Assembly: GCA_030425385.1 (NCBI GenBank) | Contig: JAUIAH010000009.1 | Location: 124,001-188,000 of the forward strand | Source of the DNA: Verrucomicrobiia bacterium | GTDB taxonomy: Bacteria; Verrucomicrobiota; Verrucomicrobiia; Verrucomicrobiales; DEV007 | Length of the DNA stretch: 64,000 nt | Reading direction: 5' to 3' | Shown here: positions 33,151 through 42,694 of the stretch, piece by piece | Position numbering within the stretch: the first letter of the stretch is position 1 | Layout: each line of letters begins with the position of its first letter | Notes under the pieces: model-generated | What the model saw: the letters and a program-made list of their open reading frames with translations, nothing else | What the model was told of the DNA's origin: nothing | The model's database searches: none | Translations under genes and position numbers: made by a program

Positions 33151-34455
33151 GTGTCGCTCAGATCTCTCGGACTCGGTCTCGCTATTGGTGTCGGCGTAGG
33201 ATTTCTGATAGGCTGGGCAGCGAGCAAGACCTCCATCGCATCGGGTGAGAGCTCTGGAGGGGTGCCGTCGGTTGTGGAGCCAGGTCCCAATCTCATGACC
33301 GGGCAGCTGACGCGAACGTCGGGATCAGGAAAGAGCTCTTCGGCAACAACGTTAGACGATCTGCGTGCGCTCCATTCGCCAGTCATGCGTCTGGCGGCGT
33401 TGACCCAGTGGGGCTATGACTTGGCGGGTCAGGATCCTGATGATGCCTTGCATCGTCTGGATGCCCTGGCTGATGGAGATGAGAAATTGGCATTTCTGCG
33501 AGGGCTCTTCACGCGCGTGGCCGAGGAACGCGCACCCTATGAAGCCATTCAGCGGGTGAAGCGATTGGATCGTCGTTTGGAACTGGAAGGGTATCAGGCT
33601 TTGGTCAGCCATTGGACAGGCCAGTCGATGGCGAAGGTGAGAGATTTCCGCACATTTTATGAGGTCTTGTTAGGCAGCTCTGGTGTGGCCAACGATGTCA
33701 AGGAGGCTTGGTTGAAGGCGCACCGTGGGCATCATGCGGAGGGGCGGATGCTTGCGGCAATGGCGGGTAGCATGATCGCGGAGGATCCAGAAGAAGCCTT
33801 GGCCTTGGGCGAGGGATTGGAAGGATGGCAGCGCGAGGGCTTTGTCAGGGCTGTGGCCTCGCAATGGATGGCGCGAGGCGATCGTGAGGCGGCTTGGGAG
33901 TGGTTCCGAGAGCAGGCGGAGGGGGTGGAGGAAGGAAGGCTTTCGGAATTAATAGGGCAATGGTATGGTCGTGACAAAGAGGGGGCGACGATGGCATTGG
34001 GAACGATCAGCGATCCGGATGAGCAGTTGCGTGCGAGTGCCTTGTTAGGGGAACTCAAGGCGCAGAGAGAAGGCACGCGCGCAGCGGTGGCGTGGGCGGA
34101 TGCGCTCGCAGACGAGGCGGCGCGGGATGCGGCGCATGCGGCGATCTATGATGCGACACCGCGCGGGATTGGAGCGATTCTGAATGACGATCAGGGGCTC
34201 CTGAATGTGGGCCACGTGATGCCGGGGACGCCAGCGGAGCAGGCGGGATTGCGAACGGGTGATCGTTTGTTAGAGATTGATTCCGGGGCGGGAACTTTCG
34301 AATCGCTCGATGGGGCGGCCTTGGGCGACGCGGTGGAACGCATCCGAGGAGAACCGGGCTCGGCGTTGCGTTTGCGCGTCCTGAGAGTCGATGGCACGGT
34401 GGCCGTCTTGGATCTGAACCGGCAGCAATTGATCCTCGATGGTGAATCAAAGTGA
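33151..34455 (+). CDS. Membrane-anchored protein with C-terminal PDZ domain
   Basis: A 434-residue protein starting with GTG at 33151. One N-terminal span (L-G-L-A-I-G-V-G-V-G-F-L-I-G-W) is followed by a long alpha-helical middle (about 65-330) rich in Ala, Glu and Trp, with repeated patterns such as E-D-P-E-E-A-L-A-L. A PDZ domain covers about 340-425 (N-V-G-H-V-M-P-G-T-P-A-E-Q-A-G-L-R-T-G-D). No protease motif is present, so it may bind other proteins' C-termini in the periplasm. It starts 10 bases after the DUF533 gene and its 3' end overlaps the ABC ATPase gene by 17 bases. Confidence 0.85.
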   Translation: MSLRSLGLGLAIGVGVGFLIGWAASKTSIASGESSGGVPSVVEPGPNLMTGQLTRTSGSGKSSSATTLDDLRALHSPVMRLAALTQWGYDLAGQDPDDALHRLDALADGDEKLAFLRGLFTRVAEERAPYEAIQRVKRLDRRLELEGYQALVSHWTGQSMAKVRDFRTFYEVLLGSSGVANDVKEAWLKAHRGHHAEGRMLAAMAGSMIAEDPEEALALGEGLEGWQREGFVRAVASQWMARGDREAAWEWFREQAEGVEEGRLSELIGQWYGRDKEGATMALGTISDPDEQLRASALLGELKAQREGTRAAVAWADALADEAARDAAHAAIYDATPRGIGAILNDDQGLLNVGHVMPGTPAEQAGLRTGDRLLEIDSGAGTFESLDGAALGDAVERIRGEPGSALRLRVLRVDGTVAVLDLNRQQLILDGESK

Positions 34456-35068
34456 AGCGCTGGTCGTCCTCCGGGAGGCTGTCTTTGGCGACGGTGAGAA
34501 GGCCATCACCGCTCCTGTTTCTCTCACACTTGCTCCAGGAGATAAGGTGCTCTTGTCAGGGCCATCGGGGTGTGGCAAGACCAGTGTGTTGCGCGGGATG
34601 CTCGGATTTCTCTCGCTCCATGCGGGTGTCTTTCTGCTCGATGGAACCCCTGCCACGGTATCAGCAATCTGGCAGTGGCGTCAGCGGGTTGCCTATGTGC
34701 CGCAGGAACTCGATCTGGGGCGTTCGTGCCAGGTGAATGCTTGGTTGAATGAATCCTTGGGAGGTGTGGCTGAGGTGCATGAATCCGATTTGCATCGCGT
34801 TGAATTGGGGCCCGCTATTCTCACCAAGTCGCTGGATGAGATCTCACGAGGAGAGCGGCAGCGCTTGGCGATTCTGCTCGCCTTGGCGCAGCGTCGGGAG
34901 GTCGTGATCCTCGATGAAGTGACATCGGCCTTAAACGAAACGCTTTGTAATCGGGTGATCGACTGGTTTGCCCAACAGGAGGCTTGTGTCATCGCCGTTT
35001 CCCATGATGCGGCTTGGCAGCGTCATGGAAGCTTCCGGGCAGTCACCTTCACCAACCAGCCTTCGTGA
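34439..35068 (+). CDS. fetA: ABC transporter ATP-binding protein, FetA/YbbL-like
   Basis: A 209-residue ABC ATPase. Walker A is G-P-S-G-C-G-K-T-S (41-49), the Q-loop is in Y-V-P-Q-E-L, the signature is I-S-R-G-E-R-Q-R (a variant of LSGGQ), Walker B is V-V-I-L-D-E-V-T and the H-loop is V-S-H-D. Its short length and the coupled permease match the FetAB (YbbLM) family, reported in E. coli to export iron under oxidative stress; the substrate here is inferred from that. The gene overlaps the upstream PDZ gene by 17 bases and the permease by 4 bases (GTGA), so all are probably translated together. Confidence 0.88.
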   Translation: MVNQSEALVVLREAVFGDGEKAITAPVSLTLAPGDKVLLSGPSGCGKTSVLRGMLGFLSLHAGVFLLDGTPATVSAIWQWRQRVAYVPQELDLGRSCQVNAWLNESLGGVAEVHESDLHRVELGPAILTKSLDEISRGERQRLAILLALAQRREVVILDEVTSALNETLCNRVIDWFAQQEACVIAVSHDAAWQRHGSFRAVTFTNQPS

Positions 35069-35865
35069 ATACGCCTGACCTTTCCTGGGAGTCTTTGGGG
35101 GTGTGCGCGCTTCTCTTGTTGATTCCGTTAGGCATCATGGCGCGCCTGCAGTTGGGATTGTGGAAGGAATTGCTTCTGGCGGTCTGCCGCATGAGTATCC
35201 AACTCTTCCTAGCAGGACTCTATCTGAGCTACCTTTTCCAATGGAATCATCCCGGCCTCAGTGTGGCTTGGCTTGGGGTGATGACCCTGGCGGCGTCGGG
35301 ATCGGTCCTCCACAATAGTGCGCTGCGCTGGACGACCTTCATCGTTCCCGCATTTGCCGCCCTGGGCTTGGCGACTTTGGGGATTGTGCTCTACCTCAAT
35401 GCCTGGGTCGTGCGCCTGGATGATCTCTTTGAAGCACGCTATCTGGTCGTGTTAGGAGGGATGTTGTTAGGCAATTGTCTCTCCGCTAACATCATCTCTG
35501 CTAGCCGATTCTACCGTGCGGTGCACGAGCGTCGAGAAGCGTATGAGTGGGCACTGGGCAATGGGGCGAGCCAGACGAAAGCGTTGCGACCATTCGTTCA
35601 GGAAAGTCTGACGGCTGCTTTGCGCCCGGGGTTGGCGGCCATGATGACGATGGGGTTGGTGTCCTTGCCAGGCATGATGACGGGCCAGATGCTCGGTGGC
35701 AGTGATCCGTCTGTAGCGATCAAGTATCAGATCGTCATTATGATCGCCATCTTTGCCTGCACCTCGCTGAGCATCAGCCTCTTCCTCCTCTTCACACGGC
35801 GGCTTTGTTTCGATGCCTTGGGGAATCTGCGGGTGCGAGCGGTTTTCAAGAAAGGGCGGCCTTGA
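35065..35865 (+). CDS. fetB: ABC transporter permease, FetB/YbbM-like (UPF0014)
   Basis: A 266-residue membrane protein with about seven hydrophobic segments. The GTG at 35065 is preferred over the frame's upstream codons because it forms a GTGA overlap with the ATPase stop. UPF0014 signatures are visible: C-R-M-S-I-Q-L-F-L-A-G-L-Y-L, L-G-G-M-L-L-G-N-C-L-S-A, E-A-Y-E-W-A-L-G-N-G-A-S and the conserved M-M-T-M-G-L-V-S-L-P-G-M-M-T-G-Q block. It forms the membrane part of the putative metal exporter with the preceding ATPase. Confidence 0.9.
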   Translation: MNTPDLSWESLGVCALLLLIPLGIMARLQLGLWKELLLAVCRMSIQLFLAGLYLSYLFQWNHPGLSVAWLGVMTLAASGSVLHNSALRWTTFIVPAFAALGLATLGIVLYLNAWVVRLDDLFEARYLVVLGGMLLGNCLSANIISASRFYRAVHERREAYEWALGNGASQTKALRPFVQESLTAALRPGLAAMMTMGLVSLPGMMTGQMLGGSDPSVAIKYQIVIMIAIFACTSLSISLFLLFTRRLCFDALGNLRVRAVFKKGRP

Positions 35866-35916
35866 AGGAGCGCTCACTTCTTGATCCTCAACGGAGTTGC
35901 GCTACGCTCAGCGCCC

Positions 35917-37149
35917 ATGGGACTCTTTGACATCGCCGCCTGTCTGATCACCTTGGCCGCCGCCTTTGGTTACGTGAATCAGCGTTTCCTCAAGTTGCCG
36001 ACCACGATCGGGGTGATGCTGATTTCCCTCTGTTTCTCCCTTGGCTTGGTCCTCCTGCGCTTTATCAATCCTGACATTGCGTTGACCGCACGCGAGTTTG
36101 TGGCGGGCATCGATTTCAACAAAGCGGTCCTTGATTGCCTGTTGAGCTTTCTCTTGTTCGCCGGGGCGTTGCACGTGGATCTCAATGATCTCCGAGATCA
36201 GAAGCGCCTCATTGCGATCCTGGCCAGTGTGGGCGTGGTGTTGTCGACGTTTATCGTGGGAACGGTCACGTATTTCCTCCTTGGTGCTTTCGGAGTGGAG
36301 GTCTCGTTCATCTATTGCCTGCTCTTCGGGGCCCTCATTTCCCCCACGGATCCGGTTGCTGTGTTAGGCATTCTCAAGAAAGTTGGCGTGCCCAAATCGT
36401 TGGAAACAAAGATCACAGGGGAATCGCTTTTTAACGATGGGGTGGGCGTCGTCGTGTTCCTCGCGATCCTTGGCATTGCCACGGGCAAGAGCGATGGGAG
36501 TGCGGGGGCCATTGCCCATCTCTTTGTGCTCGAGGCGGGAGGCGGTGTGTTGTTAGGGGCGATCTTTGGAGGCGTGGCTTATTTCATGCTGAAGACGGTG
36601 GATAATTACCAGGTGGAGGTGCTGATCACGTTGGCACTGGTCATGGGCGTCTATAGCTTGGCGCTGGCCTGGCATATGTCTGGCCCGTTGGCGATGGTGG
36701 TGGCGGGCCTCATGATTGGGAACCACGGGCGCCAATTGGCAATGTCGGACACGACCCGCGATCATTTGGACAAATTCTGGGAGCTCGTGGACGAGGTCTT
36801 GAATGCGATTCTCTTTCTTCTCATCGGGCTCGAGTTTCTCATTCTTTCGATCACGGGTCAGAATCTGTTGTTAGGTGTCTTGGCGATTCCTCTGGTGCTT
36901 ATGGCGCGTCTCGTGGCGGTTTCGGTGCCCATCACGGCGCTGAAGCCTTTCCGCGCGTTTAGCAAGGGCGTGGTGCCCATTCTGACTTGGGGAGGCTTGC
37001 GGGGCGGCATTTCCGTGGCATTGGCCTTGGCGATACCCCCAGGGCCGGAACGCGAGATCTTTCTGACGATGACGTATGTGATCGTGATCTTTAGCATCGC
37101 AGTACAGGGCATGACCTTGAAACCGCTCATTCAACGGGTCACGGCGTAG
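35917..37149 (+). CDS. Na+/H+ antiporter, CPA1/NhaP-type
   Basis: A 410-residue inner-membrane antiporter with about 12 spans. Diagnostic motifs are S-P-T-D-P-V-A-V-L-G-I-L, and E-S-L-F-N-D-G-V-G-V-V-V-F with the essential N-D pair of CPA1 exchangers. G-G-L-R-G-G-I-S-V-A-L-A-L near the C-terminus is also typical. The ATG at 35917 is preferred; the open frame begins 12 codons earlier at a TTG. It lies 51 bases after fetB on the same strand. It exchanges Na+ (or K+) for protons and should help salt and pH balance. Confidence 0.92.
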   Translation: MGLFDIAACLITLAAAFGYVNQRFLKLPTTIGVMLISLCFSLGLVLLRFINPDIALTAREFVAGIDFNKAVLDCLLSFLLFAGALHVDLNDLRDQKRLIAILASVGVVLSTFIVGTVTYFLLGAFGVEVSFIYCLLFGALISPTDPVAVLGILKKVGVPKSLETKITGESLFNDGVGVVVFLAILGIATGKSDGSAGAIAHLFVLEAGGGVLLGAIFGGVAYFMLKTVDNYQVEVLITLALVMGVYSLALAWHMSGPLAMVVAGLMIGNHGRQLAMSDTTRDHLDKFWELVDEVLNAILFLLIGLEFLILSITGQNLLLGVLAIPLVLMARLVAVSVPITALKPFRAFSKGVVPILTWGGLRGGISVALALAIPPGPEREIFLTMTYVIVIFSIAVQGMTLKPLIQRVTA

Positions 37150-37192
37150 CCAACGCCGCGCTTTCATTCGCTTCTTGGGGTTGCACACAGCC

Positions 37193-39523
37193 ATGGCCCG
37201 TTCGTCCGCCATCTTCCTGATATTCCTTTCCGCCACGACGCTTGCGTGTCTGGGAGCTGAACTGGATTTCAATCGCGATATCCGACCGATTCTGTCTAAC
37301 AACTGCATCTTCTGTCACGGTCCCGATGAGGAAGAACGCAAAGCTGGTCTCCGTCTCGATACGCGAGAAGGGATCTTGCAGGATAACGTGGTGATTCCCG
37401 GCGATACAGATAACAGTTTATTAATCAAACGAATCGATTCGAATGATCCCGATGAACAAATGCCGCCGCCAGAATCGGCCAAGGCATTGACGGCTGAGGA
37501 GCGCGCGCTGCTCCATCAGTGGATCGCGGAAGGCGCGGCGTGGGAAGATCACTGGGCCTATGTGGCGCCGAAACCGGTTCCCGTGCCGGAGGTGAAACGC
37601 AAGGATTGGCCGCTGGGAGCGGTCGATCACTTTATCCTGGCGCGTCTTGAGGAAGAAGCCTTGCCGCCAGTGGCGGAAGCGGATCGTGCGACCCTCTTGC
37701 GGCGGTTATCATTCGATCTGACAGGACTGCCACCATCGGTCGAGTTGTTAGATCGTTTCCTCCAAGATTCGCGTCCGGATGCTTATGAGCAGGTGGTGGA
37801 TGAACTGTTAGGCTCTGAGCATTTCGGTGAGCGGATGGCCATGTATTGGCTCGATCTCGTGCGCTACGCGGACACCGTGGGGTATCATGGGGATCAAGAT
37901 CATCAGATATCGCCCTATCGAGATTGGGTAATCGATGCCTTCAATGAGAACATGCCGTTTGATGCGTTTACCAAAGCGCAGTTGGCGGGGGATCTTCTTC
38001 CGGAGGCCACGGTGGATGATAAGATTGCCTCGGGTTACAATCGCCTCTTGCAGACCTCGCACGAGGGAGGCGTGCAGCCCAAGGAGTATCTGGCGATCTA
38101 TGCGGCGGACCGCGTGCGCAATGTGTCAGCGGTGTGGATGGGCGGAACTCTTGGCTGCGCACAATGTCATGATCACAAGTATGACCCTTACACCTTGCAA
38201 GATTTCTATACGATGGCGGCGTTCTTTGCCGATATCGACGAGGAACAGCATTTTAAAGACGGCACCAATGACTTGCCCACAAGACGTGCCCCCGAAATCG
38301 ATGTCCTCAGTCGACGCGATCGGGAAGCCCTGGCTCGCGTGGAGAAAGCGTTAGAAGACGGAGCGATTGCTCCGGACAAACGAGCGCGGTTGGCGCAACG
38401 GCGCGACGCGATTCTTGCAAACAAGCGGCGCACCATGATCACGGTAGCGAAGAAGACACCTCGGGTGACGCGGGTGTTGCCCCGTGGAAATTGGTTAGAC
38501 GACTCTGGTGAAATAGTGGCTCCAGCGGTGCCCGCCTTCATGGGGACGGTGGGCGTGAAGGGAAGACGGCCAACGCGGCTGGATCTCGCCCATTGGCTCA
38601 CGGATGGCTCGCGTGATTCTGGCAAACAAACCGCTCGGGTCTTTGCGAACCGTTTCTGGTATCTGCTCTTTGGAAGGGGGCTCTCGGCCTCATTGGAGGA
38701 CTTCGGTGGGCAGGGATCGGTGCCTGACCATCCGGAACTGCTCGACTATCTCGCATTGGCCTTTGTCGATGACGACTGGGATGTGAAAGCGTTTCTTAAA
38801 GATCTCGTCATGAGTCGAACCTATCGCTTATCGAGCCAAGCCACGCCGGCATTGCTGGAGAAGGATCCCGACAATCGCCTCTTTGGTAGACAGGCGCGAC
38901 ATCGGATGCCGGCGGAGATGATCCGCGACGCGGCTCTGGACATGGCGGGATTGTTAGATAAACACATCGGTGGTGCCAGTGTGAAGCCTTATCAGCCGGA
39001 GGGCTATTATCGCCATCTCAATTTCCCCCAGCGGCGCTATCATCATCACGAAGACGCGCGGCAGTGGCGGCGAGGGCTCTATGTCCATTGGCAGCGCCAG
39101 TTTCTTCATCCGATGCTGCGTGCCTTCGATGCACCTAGTCGGGAGGAATGCAGCGCTGAGCGCCCACGTTCGAACACGCCGACAGCGGCGCTGACCTTGC
39201 TCAACGATCCCACATTTGTAGAGGCAGCGCGCGCCTTGGCGGAGCGGCTTCTGCGCGGTGATCGTCAAGAGTTTGAGGCGCGCTTGGCGCAGGGCTTTCG
39301 GTTGGCGTTGAGTCGGGGCCCGACCACCGTGGAGGAAGACTTGCTGCGCACTCTCTATCAACACGAACAGGAACACTATCAGAAACACCCTCAAGACGCG
39401 AGGGCGTTGATTCAAACTGGGCAAGCCGCGGTGGCGGATGATCTCGACCCTGTCGAGTGGGCTGCTTGGACGGCCGTGGCGCGGGCTTTGCTCAATCTCG
39501 ATGAAACCATCACTCGCCACTAA
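37193..39523 (+). CDS. PSD1 / planctomycete cytochrome C protein (DUF1549, DUF1553)
   Basis: A 776-residue exported protein. The ATG at 37193 begins a signal peptide (I-F-L-I-F-L-S-A-T-T-L-A-C-L-G-A). A planctomycete-type cytochrome c domain follows with the heme motif C-I-F-C-H near residue 36. DUF1549 covers about 135-340 (L-R-R-L-S-F-D-L-T-G-L-P-P, Y-W-L-D-L-V-R-Y-A-D) and includes a second C-A-Q-C-H with D-H-K-Y-D-P. DUF1553 runs from about 460 to the end (A-R-V-F-A-N-R-F-W-Y-L-L-F-G-R-G-L). The DUF1501 gene starts 9 bases after its stop. The pair is characteristic of Planctomycetota and Verrucomicrobiota; the electron partner and substrate are unknown. Confidence 0.93.
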   Translation: MARSSAIFLIFLSATTLACLGAELDFNRDIRPILSNNCIFCHGPDEEERKAGLRLDTREGILQDNVVIPGDTDNSLLIKRIDSNDPDEQMPPPESAKALTAEERALLHQWIAEGAAWEDHWAYVAPKPVPVPEVKRKDWPLGAVDHFILARLEEEALPPVAEADRATLLRRLSFDLTGLPPSVELLDRFLQDSRPDAYEQVVDELLGSEHFGERMAMYWLDLVRYADTVGYHGDQDHQISPYRDWVIDAFNENMPFDAFTKAQLAGDLLPEATVDDKIASGYNRLLQTSHEGGVQPKEYLAIYAADRVRNVSAVWMGGTLGCAQCHDHKYDPYTLQDFYTMAAFFADIDEEQHFKDGTNDLPTRRAPEIDVLSRRDREALARVEKALEDGAIAPDKRARLAQRRDAILANKRRTMITVAKKTPRVTRVLPRGNWLDDSGEIVAPAVPAFMGTVGVKGRRPTRLDLAHWLTDGSRDSGKQTARVFANRFWYLLFGRGLSASLEDFGGQGSVPDHPELLDYLALAFVDDDWDVKAFLKDLVMSRTYRLSSQATPALLEKDPDNRLFGRQARHRMPAEMIRDAALDMAGLLDKHIGGASVKPYQPEGYYRHLNFPQRRYHHHEDARQWRRGLYVHWQRQFLHPMLRAFDAPSREECSAERPRSNTPTAALTLLNDPTFVEAARALAERLLRGDRQEFEARLAQGFRLALSRGPTTVEEDLLRTLYQHEQEHYQKHPQDARALIQTGQAAVADDLDPVEWAAWTAVARALLNLDETITRH

Positions 39524-39532
39524 CGCCGTCAC

Positions 39533-40933
39533 ATGAATCTCTCGCTTGCAGACACACTCAATCGCCGAGCCTTTCTCGCCCACTCCGGTGTCGGTCTCGG
39601 CGCTGCCGCGCTCAGTTCCATGCTTCATCGCGATGCGGTTGGAAAGGCGGTGTCCCACCTCGCGCCGCGTGCCAAGCGCGTCATCTTCCTCTGCATGGCG
39701 GGAGGGCCTTCGCACTTGGAGACTTTTGACTACAAGCCGGAACTCGCCCGCCAGCATGGCAAGCCGATGCCGGACTCGTTCACCAAGGGGCAGCCGATCG
39801 CGCAGTTGCAGGGGAAACCGCTCACCTGTCAGGGGCCGATGGCGTCGTTTCGGCGTTATGGGCAAGCGGGTTTGGAAGTGAGCGATTACTTGCCGTGGCA
39901 AGCAAAGTTGGCCGACGATATCTGTGTGGTGAAGTCGCTCGTCACGGAGCAGATCAATCATGATCCCGCCCACACGTTTATGAACACCGGCACGGTGATC
40001 AGTGGACGGCCGAGCATGGGGGCATGGGTCAATTACGGGTTGGGGAGCGCTGCTGATGATCTGCCTGGATTTGTGGTGTTGACCTCCGTTGGTGGACGCA
40101 ACCCTCAGCCGATCGCGTCGCGTCAGTGGTCAGCTGGCTTTCTCCCCAGTCGCTTCCAAGGGGTCGAGTTCAATGCTAGTGGGGACCCGGTGCACTATGT
40201 GAGGAATCCGAAGGGGGTGACCACACCTCAGCAGCGGCGATTGGTCGATACCATTCAGGCGCTCAACCGGGAACGCTTTGCTGCGGCACCGCATCCTGAG
40301 ATCGAGACGCGGATTGCCGCCTATGAAATGGCTTTTCGCATGCAGGCTTCTGTGCCGGAACTCATGGATCTCTCGGACGAGCCGGCGTCAGCGTTAGAGC
40401 TTTATGGAGCCACGCCTGGTGACGGGTCTTTCGCCTCCAATTGTCTCTTGGCTCGGCGTTTAGCGGAGCGCGGGGTGCGCTTCATTCACCTCTATCATCG
40501 CGGTTGGGATCACCACGGCGATCTTGACCGCTATATGAAGATTTGCGCTGGGCACACGGATCGGGCCACCTGGGCATTGGTCACCGATCTCAAAGCGCGC
40601 GGATTGTTAGACGACACGTTGGTCATCTGGGGAGGGGAGTTTGGTCGAACGCCGATGTTTCAGGGGAAAGGCGGGCCTGGGCGCGATCATCATATCAAAG
40701 GATTCTCCATGTGGCTCGCGGGAGGGGGCGTGCGCGGTGGGCAAAGCTATGGCAACACGGATGAACTTGGCTACCATGCCGCGGAGAACGTGGTCCATGT
40801 GCGTGATCTCCATGCCACGATGCTGCGAGTGCTCGGGATCGATCACCATCGCTTTAGCGTGCCCTTTCAAGGGCTCGACATGCGGCTCACGGGCGTTGAG
40901 CAAGCCCGTGCGGTGACCGACATCCTCCTTTGA
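39533..40933 (+). CDS. DUF1501 domain protein, Tat-exported
   Basis: A 466-residue paralogue of the protein at 192-1625. The leader N-R-R-A-F-L-A-H-S-G-V-G-L-G suggests Tat export. Shared blocks are V-I-F-L-C-M-A-G-G-P-S-H, N-C-L-L-A-R-R-L-A-E-R-G-V-R-F-I, W-G-G-E-F-G-R-T-P and G-R-D-H-H. It lies 9 bases after the complete DUF1549/1553 gene and ends 93 bases before the convergent haloperoxidase gene, with a hairpin between them. The alkaline-phosphatase fold is known for the family; the substrate is not. Confidence 0.9.
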   Translation: MNLSLADTLNRRAFLAHSGVGLGAAALSSMLHRDAVGKAVSHLAPRAKRVIFLCMAGGPSHLETFDYKPELARQHGKPMPDSFTKGQPIAQLQGKPLTCQGPMASFRRYGQAGLEVSDYLPWQAKLADDICVVKSLVTEQINHDPAHTFMNTGTVISGRPSMGAWVNYGLGSAADDLPGFVVLTSVGGRNPQPIASRQWSAGFLPSRFQGVEFNASGDPVHYVRNPKGVTTPQQRRLVDTIQALNRERFAAAPHPEIETRIAAYEMAFRMQASVPELMDLSDEPASALELYGATPGDGSFASNCLLARRLAERGVRFIHLYHRGWDHHGDLDRYMKICAGHTDRATWALVTDLKARGLLDDTLVIWGGEFGRTPMFQGKGGPGRDHHIKGFSMWLAGGGVRGGQSYGNTDELGYHAAENVVHVRDLHATMLRVLGIDHHRFSVPFQGLDMRLTGVEQARAVTDILL

Positions 40934-40985
40934 ATCGGAAAGCGTTTTGAGGCAGGCCGCGGGCAATTCCGCGAAGGACTGCCTC

Positions 40986-41015
40986 CTCCCGTGAGATCGG
41001 TGGATCTCACGGGAG
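40986..41015. terminator. Hairpin between convergent genes
   Basis: A perfect 13-bp stem (CTCCCGTGAGATC, 40986-40998, with 41003-41015) closes on the loop GGTG. No T-run follows. Its position between the stops at 40933 and 41027 suggests a bidirectional terminator. Confidence 0.6.
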
Positions 41016-41026
41016 AGAGATGAATG

Positions 41027-42580
41027 TTAGTTGTTCATGGCGACCTTGGCGGTGCCGTCGAAGTAGGTTTGCACCTTGGGCCAGAGGTAGTCGGCGACTT
41101 TCCGTCCCATGGAAAGCCCTTCGATGTTGTCTGCTTGGATGTGGTAGCCACCCATGACTCGGGAGATGCCGGCGAGTTCGGCGACTTCGGTGAAGGAGGG
41201 GAGTTGCAGGGTGACTTCACAGCTGGCGTGGGCATCGCCTAGCATTTCGGCGAGGGGTTTGCCGTGGAGTTGTTGCATCTTCTCGCAGGAGAAGCCTTGC
41301 TCTGTGATCTCGCCAGCGTGACGGGGCTCAACGAGGCCGCAGTGATCATTGCCGGTGAAGTGCTTGAGCATCTGGGCGCAGGCGCCGCTAACGGCACTGT
41401 GTCCCGACACATACCCAGGGAATGGCGGGGTGACGAAATTGGCAGGCGAGTAGGGGTGCCACTGGTCGCCGGGAATGTCGACGACGCCTTTGCCAGGGCC
41501 GGCCCATCCCTGGATGGTTTTACCCGTGAAGTAGTAGCGAACGAGGGTCCAGGGCCGGGAACTATCATAGTAGCGCTTGGCATCCCAGGCGGCGATGAAG
41601 GCATCGAGGGCGGTGTTGCCGACGGCGAAGAAGAGTTTCACGTCGCGCTCGAGATCGTTCTTGTCTCGCTGTGAGACGGCTTGGGCGAAGCGGAGCCAGT
41701 GACCGCTCTGGCCGGTGGAGCGCGGTCCGTCGCGCATGAATTCGACAATGGCTTTCTGCTCGGGAGTGAGACTGGCATTGTAATCAATGCACTCGAGCAC
41801 TTCCTTGAGAAGCTGATTCGTGCCGACGAGGGGTGGAGGCCCTGGACGGAATTGATCAGCGCTTTCAAGTCCAAAGGGTTTCACCCGATACCAATGAGGG
41901 GTGAGGAAGCCTGGGGCAAAGGTGCTGCCGTCGTCATTGACGAAGGGGATGGGCTGCCAGCGGTCTGGATCGGTGATCTTGTCAGGGGTATTGACCGGAC
42001 GATACATCGTGTAGTCGGCGTAAGGCTCGCCACAGGCACTGGAGCCAGCCTCATCGCCTAACTGATTGGCACCGTCGCGATGGCGTCGTTTGAGAATGGC
42101 CTTGGCGACGCGGTTGCCGATGCCGATTGGCGAAACGCGCTCCTTAGACATATTGTCAGGATCATATCCCATACGCTTCATTTCCTCGGTGAGGAAGTCG
42201 GCGAAGTGTGGGAGTTGATCGATCGCGGTGCGGTAGACGGCATAGGCGATGGCCGTTTCGCGATTCTTCTGTGTGCGTTCCTCCTCGGGGCGACGCAGTT
42301 TATCGCCGAAGACGGTGCCGACGGCGGTGTCATCATAGGCAGCCCAGGCGTCAAACATGGCCGTCATGGGAATGGCCATTTGTCGCGAGAGGATAGTAGG
42401 CATGGCCCCGACGCGTTCGACGTCGCGGGCGGAGGCTTCGAGTACGATATCAAGCCATTGATAAGCGGCTGAAGGTTGGTGATCGCCTTCTTTAAGGCCT
42501 GGAACCTGTTGCCCTGGGGAGGAGAACGAGAGTCCCACCAGCACAGCAGCCGACCGACAGAGTGTTGAGAGATAAGTCAT
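41027..42580 (-). CDS. Vanadium-dependent haloperoxidase-like (PAP2 family) protein, secreted
   Basis: A 517-residue protein from the ATG at 42580 (the frame opens 13 codons earlier), with a signal peptide (A-A-V-L-V-G-L-S-F-S-S-P-G). The C-terminal half carries the vanadate/phosphate-binding triad of the PAP2-haloperoxidase superfamily: K and R in W-D-A-K-R-Y-Y-D-S-S-R-P, S-G-H in P-G-Y-V-S-G-H-S-A, and R/H in S-R-V-M-G-G-Y-H. Bacterial relatives oxidise halides with hydrogen peroxide or act as acid phosphatases; sequence alone does not decide which. The C-terminus (A-D-Y-L-W-P-K) is complete. It stands apart on the minus strand, 114 bases downstream of the LolA-like gene. Confidence 0.88.
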   Translation of the reverse strand: MTYLSTLCRSAAVLVGLSFSSPGQQVPGLKEGDHQPSAAYQWLDIVLEASARDVERVGAMPTILSRQMAIPMTAMFDAWAAYDDTAVGTVFGDKLRRPEEERTQKNRETAIAYAVYRTAIDQLPHFADFLTEEMKRMGYDPDNMSKERVSPIGIGNRVAKAILKRRHRDGANQLGDEAGSSACGEPYADYTMYRPVNTPDKITDPDRWQPIPFVNDDGSTFAPGFLTPHWYRVKPFGLESADQFRPGPPPLVGTNQLLKEVLECIDYNASLTPEQKAIVEFMRDGPRSTGQSGHWLRFAQAVSQRDKNDLERDVKLFFAVGNTALDAFIAAWDAKRYYDSSRPWTLVRYYFTGKTIQGWAGPGKGVVDIPGDQWHPYSPANFVTPPFPGYVSGHSAVSGACAQMLKHFTGNDHCGLVEPRHAGEITEQGFSCEKMQQLHGKPLAEMLGDAHASCEVTLQLPSFTEVAELAGISRVMGGYHIQADNIEGLSMGRKVADYLWPKVQTYFDGTAKVAMNN

Positions 42581-42694
42581 AGGTGGCGGGATCGCAGCAC
42601 ACAAGCGATCCCGTTTCACCTACGAATGGATGAATGGGCCCCCAGACTGGACGAACGGATCTCCACAAAGGGTGAAGAACGCTTTTGCCGGGCC

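Noticed and set aside
38954-39973. Antisense frame of 339 codons across the DUF1553/DUF1501 junction
   Set aside because: It spans two well-supported genes and their 9-base gap, so it cannot be a real gene.
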